From positions 1 through 10,178 of the forward strand of contig CANQIR010000032.1 of assembly GCA_947624095.1 (NCBI GenBank): a DNA stretch of 10,178 nucleotides, given 5' to 3'. The translations under genes and the position numbers were made by a program. A model generated the notes under the pieces. The model had not been told where the DNA came from and searched no databases. It worked only from the letters and a program-made list of their open reading frames with translations. Origin of the DNA: an uncultured Bacilli bacterium (lineage in GTDB: Bacteria > Bacillota_I > Bacilli_A > RF39 > UBA660). This document shows, one piece after another, positions 7,297 through 10,178 of the stretch; the first letter of the stretch is position 1, and each line of letters starts with the position of its first letter.

Positions 7297-7302
7297 GGTG
7301 AT
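7297..7302 (+). promoter_or_regulatory. GGTGAT ribosome binding site of polA
   Basis: GGTGAT lies 5 bases before the ATG at 7308. It is the same GGTGA-type site as that of the thioredoxin-fold gene and supports the start, which also matches the conserved polA N-terminus. Confidence 0.65.
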
Positions 7303-7307
7303 GTATT

Positions 7308-9869
7308 ATGAAGAAGGTAATTCTTGTCGATGGTAATAATTTGATGTTCCGTAGTTATTATGCTACTGCTTATAACGGTAATACAATGAAGAATAGTAAA
7401 GGATTCCCTACTAATGCTTTATATGGTTTTGTAAGAATGATGAATACGATTATAAATGAAGAAAAACCAGTATATATAGCTGTTGCATTTGATATTGGTA
7501 CTAACTTTCGTCACGAAAAGTATGATGCCTACAAAGCTGGCCGGATTGCAATGCCTGATGAATTAAAAATGCAAATGCCTATAGCTAGAAAAATCCTTAC
7601 AGCTATGGGAATTAAATACCTAGAGCAAGAACCGTATGAAGCCGACGATATCATTGGTACTCTAGCTCATTGGGCAGACTTAGACCTTGATTATGATGCA
7701 ACTATTATTTCATCCGATAAAGACTTACTCCAATTAATAAGTGACGTAGTAGAAGTTAAATTATTAAAACAAAAAGGCTATATTCGTTATAATAAAGAAA
7801 CATTTAAAAATGATTGGGGTATCGAACCTATAAGAATTATTGACTTAAAAGGCCTCGCTGGCGATTCCTCAGATAATATACCAGGTGTTAAAGGAATAGG
7901 GGATAAAACTGCTATAACTCTTCTTCAAAAATACGATTCAATAGAAGGCATCTATGAACATATTGATGAAATCAAAGGCAAAATGCAAGAAAAATTAATT
8001 AACGATAAAGATAATGCCTTTATGAGTAAAGAAATAGCTACCATCTATCGAGAAGTTCCCTTAGATATTACTTTTGAAGATATTAAATACGAACCTAATA
8101 ATAATCAAGAATTATATGATATATACCGCGATTTAGAATTTTATTCTTTAATTAAAGATGTAGAAAAGCCAAAAGAAAACGTAGAACTTCAATATCAGGT
8201 AATTTCTAGTCCAGATGAAGTAGAAGATACTGATGAATATGCCGTTTATCTTGAATGTGATAAAGAAAACTACCATCAAGCTAATATTTTAGGAATGAGT
8301 ATTTCAACTAAAAATAACAATTACTACGTTAATAAAGATTTAATAAAAGAAACTCTATTAAAATTACAATCTAAAGTAATCTATACCTATGATTTTAAGA
8401 AAAATTATGTCTTAATGCGTAAATTAGGACTAGATCTTCCAGTAGTTAATTATGATTTAATGCTTGCTTTATACTTACTAAATTATAATGCTAAAGAAGA
8501 TATTGCTTATGTTATGAATAGTGCTGGTATAGATATTCCTTTTTATGAAAATTTAATTAAAAAACCTACTATCGAACAAGAACTATGTCTCAAAAGTCGT
8601 TTCATTTTCGATACGCGAGATAAATATATTTTAGAATTAAAACAAGAAGAAATGTATGAATTATTTGCTAATATTGAAATGCCTTTAACTAGAGTTCTAG
8701 GAAAAATGGAATATGAAGGAATTAAAGTTGATCGTGATGTTTTAATTGCTATGAGTGAAGAAATGCATTCTAAGATAGCTTCCCTAGAAAGTGAAATATA
8801 TTCCTTAGCTGGTGAAGAATTTAATATTAGTTCCCCTAAACAATTAGGTGAAATTCTCTTTGATAAATTAAATTTACCATTTGGTAAAGTAGGTCATCGT
8901 GGTCACTATAAAACCGATGCTAAAATCCTTAATAAATTACTTGGTAAACACCCAATTATTGAAAAAATTTTAGAATATCGTAATTATAGTAAATTATGTA
9001 GTACTTATTTAGATGGCTTACAAGATTGTATAATGCCCGATGGTAAAATTCATACTATCTATAAACAAACTCTAACTAGAACTGGTAGATTATCTAGTGT
9101 CGAACCTAATATGCAAAACATTCCAACTCGTGATGAAAATGGTCGTAAAATCCGTAAAGCTTTCATTCCAGTTTATGATGAATTCTTTAGTGCCGACTAT
9201 TCCCAAATCGAATTAAGAATACTCGCTCATATTGCCCAAGAAGAAAAATTAATTAATGCCTTTAAAAATGGTACTGATATCCACACTAAAGTAGCTGCCG
9301 ATATCTATGGTATCAATGAAAGTGAAGTTACTAAAGCTCAGCGTCGAACAGCTAAAGCCGTAATATTTGGTATAGTCTATGGTATTAGTGGTTTTGGTTT
9401 AGGTGAAAACCTTGAAGTAAGTTTTAATGAAGCTAAACAATTTATTGATAAATATTATGAGTTATATCCGGGTGTCAAAAAATATATGGATAATATTATC
9501 GCTGAAGCTCATTCTACCGGTGTTGTACGAACTCTTTATAAAAGAAAACGCGTTATAGATGAACTAAATAACAAGAATTATATGATTCGTCAAATGGGCG
9601 AAAGAATAGCACTTAATACGCCAATTCAAGGATCAGCTGCTGATGTTATTAAAATGGCGATGATTAAAGTAGATGAAGAATTTACGAAAAACAACATTAA
9701 GAGTAAAATGTTATTACAAGTTCACGACGAATTAGTATTTGATGTCGTAGAAGAAGAAAAAGAAAAAGTTAGCGCTATCGTAACTAGTTGTATGGAGAAT
9801 ATTGTCAATTTAAGTGTCCCCCTAAAAGTTAGCCATGACTTTGGAACTGATTGGTATGACGCCAAATAA
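7308..9869 (+). CDS. polA: DNA polymerase I
   Basis: At 853 residues it is close to the usual Bacillota length. It fills gaps and replaces RNA primers in replication and repair. The N-terminal 5'-nuclease domain (about 1-290) has VDGNN at 7-11, EADD 111-114, SSDKD 135-139 and the helix-hairpin-helix GDSSDNIPGVKGIG 185-198. The middle domain (about 295-450) is a degenerate 3'-5' exonuclease: the first motif's Asp is Tyr (Y314, with E316 kept), and the second motif reads YTYDFKKNY instead of the usual N-x-K-Y-D. Proofreading is therefore probably absent, as in Bacillus and Thermus PolA. The polymerase domain has motif A DYSQIELR (D630), motif B RRTAKAVIFGIVYG (K683, F687, Y691) and motif C QVHDE (H806, D807). 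All catalytic residues of nuclease and polymerase are present. It has its own promoter region and overlaps the next gene by 14 bases. Confidence 0.98.
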   Translation: MKKVILVDGNNLMFRSYYATAYNGNTMKNSKGFPTNALYGFVRMMNTIINEEKPVYIAVAFDIGTNFRHEKYDAYKAGRIAMPDELKMQMPIARKILTAMGIKYLEQEPYEADDIIGTLAHWADLDLDYDATIISSDKDLLQLISDVVEVKLLKQKGYIRYNKETFKNDWGIEPIRIIDLKGLAGDSSDNIPGVKGIGDKTAITLLQKYDSIEGIYEHIDEIKGKMQEKLINDKDNAFMSKEIATIYREVPLDITFEDIKYEPNNNQELYDIYRDLEFYSLIKDVEKPKENVELQYQVISSPDEVEDTDEYAVYLECDKENYHQANILGMSISTKNNNYYVNKDLIKETLLKLQSKVIYTYDFKKNYVLMRKLGLDLPVVNYDLMLALYLLNYNAKEDIAYVMNSAGIDIPFYENLIKKPTIEQELCLKSRFIFDTRDKYILELKQEEMYELFANIEMPLTRVLGKMEYEGIKVDRDVLIAMSEEMHSKIASLESEIYSLAGEEFNISSPKQLGEILFDKLNLPFGKVGHRGHYKTDAKILNKLLGKHPIIEKILEYRNYSKLCSTYLDGLQDCIMPDGKIHTIYKQTLTRTGRLSSVEPNMQNIPTRDENGRKIRKAFIPVYDEFFSADYSQIELRILAHIAQEEKLINAFKNGTDIHTKVAADIYGINESEVTKAQRRTAKAVIFGIVYGISGFGLGENLEVSFNEAKQFIDKYYELYPGVKKYMDNIIAEAHSTGVVRTLYKRKRVIDELNNKNYMIRQMGERIALNTPIQGSAADVIKMAMIKVDEEFTKNNIKSKMLLQVHDELVFDVVEEEKEKVSAIVTSCMENIVNLSVPLKVSHDFGTDWYDAK

Positions 9870-10178
9870 ATATTTATTAATTGTTAATCAAGCTCATCCC
9901 TTAGCTGACCAAAATTTATTTACCATTGTCGAATATCAATCTGAATGTCCAACTAACAATCCCAATTTAGAAAAAGAAACGCATAAATCTTGGTTGTTAT
10001 ATCGTGACTTCTTAAGAAGTAAAAACTTCTATGTAGATAATGGTTCGGCCTACCGCAGCTTAGCATCCCAAGAAGAGGTTTATACTGAAATTGCTACGCA
10101 AAAAGGTAAAGCATATGCTCAAAATTACGTAGCAATCCCGGTACTTCCGAACACCATACTGGCTTAGCTATAGATGTC
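9856..10178 (+). pseudogene. M15/VanY-like D-alanyl-D-alanine carboxypeptidase, frameshifted and cut by the window edge
   Basis: The protein opens NKYLLIVNQAHPL, contains DNGSAYRSLASQEEVY (the SxYRSxxxQ motif at residues 64-72) and reaches YVAIP, all typical of the M15B VanY family. These zinc peptidases trim the terminal D-Ala from peptidoglycan stem peptides. In the initial frame it then reads VLPNTILA and stops at 10167. In the frame one base back, 10137-10178 encodes PGTSEHHTGLAIDV, the S-x-H-x-x-G-x-A-x-D zinc-binding motif, open to the window end. One missing base, most simply a C in the CCC at 10137-10139, explains this. It may be a true inactivation or a sequence error. There is no signal peptide, so if active it would be cytoplasmic or exported by another route. 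The start at 9856 is preferred because conserved residues begin right after it; 9835 is also in frame. It overlaps the polA end, suggesting translational coupling. Confidence 0.78.
10137..10178 (+). other. Out-of-frame zinc-binding motif of the M15 peptidase
   Basis: Read from 10137, fourteen codons give PGTSEHHTGLAIDV. The first His after SE and the last Asp are two of the three zinc ligands in this family; the third would lie beyond the window. The motif's perfect conservation argues that the shift is recent or an artefact. Confidence 0.85.

Noticed and set aside
562..9869. Mycoplasma-type code with TGA read as Trp
   Set aside because: All long frames are intact with the standard code, Trp is TGG throughout, and conserved polA needs no recoding.

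Overview
The window is AT-rich (by eye around 30% G+C, not calculated). It uses the standard stop codons and AGGAG / GGTGA ribosome binding sites. Its DNA polymerase I has the Bacillus/Taq-like degenerate proofreading domain. Together with large secreted repeat proteins and a D,D-carboxypeptidase-like peptidase gene, this suggests a low-GC Bacillota, plausibly a gut-type Bacilli/Erysipelotrichia-like or RF39-like lineage. The lineage is an inference from style, not from a marker comparison. All genes are on the + strand.

Layout. Positions 2-544 are the 3' end of a secreted protein with a bacterial Ig-like (Big_2) domain. Seventeen bases later, 562-6411 encodes a 1949-residue secreted protein. 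It has a signal peptide, six tandem copies of a ~140-175-residue repeat that I do not recognise as a named family, a Listeria-Bacteroides (InlB B-repeat-like) module, and a duplicated set of B-like and right-handed beta-helix-like regions at the C-terminus. It has no LPXTG signal and no C-terminal membrane segment. A hairpin at 6424-6449 follows. Then 6472-7038 encodes a small protein with a signal/anchor at one end and a membrane segment at the other; its outer domain looks like a thioredoxin fold whose CXXC cysteines are replaced by Asn. It ends in a rho-independent terminator (7037-7067). These three genes look like a cell-surface/adhesion cluster.

The 269-base gap 7039-7307 holds that terminator, a two-copy 35-base repeat whose units fold into the same hairpin with compensatory changes in the stem and an invariant loop, a plausible sigma-A promoter (TTGACT-18-TTTAAT) and a small palindrome over its -35 box. 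Then comes the housekeeping polA (7308-9869). Overlapping its 3' end is an M15/VanY-like peptidase gene (from 9856). A one-base deletion in a C run at 10137-10139 puts its zinc-binding motif out of frame, just before the window ends.

The most interesting items are the new-looking repeat family of the giant protein, the cysteine-less thioredoxin-fold membrane protein next to it, the covarying tandem hairpins, and the frameshift in the M15 gene.
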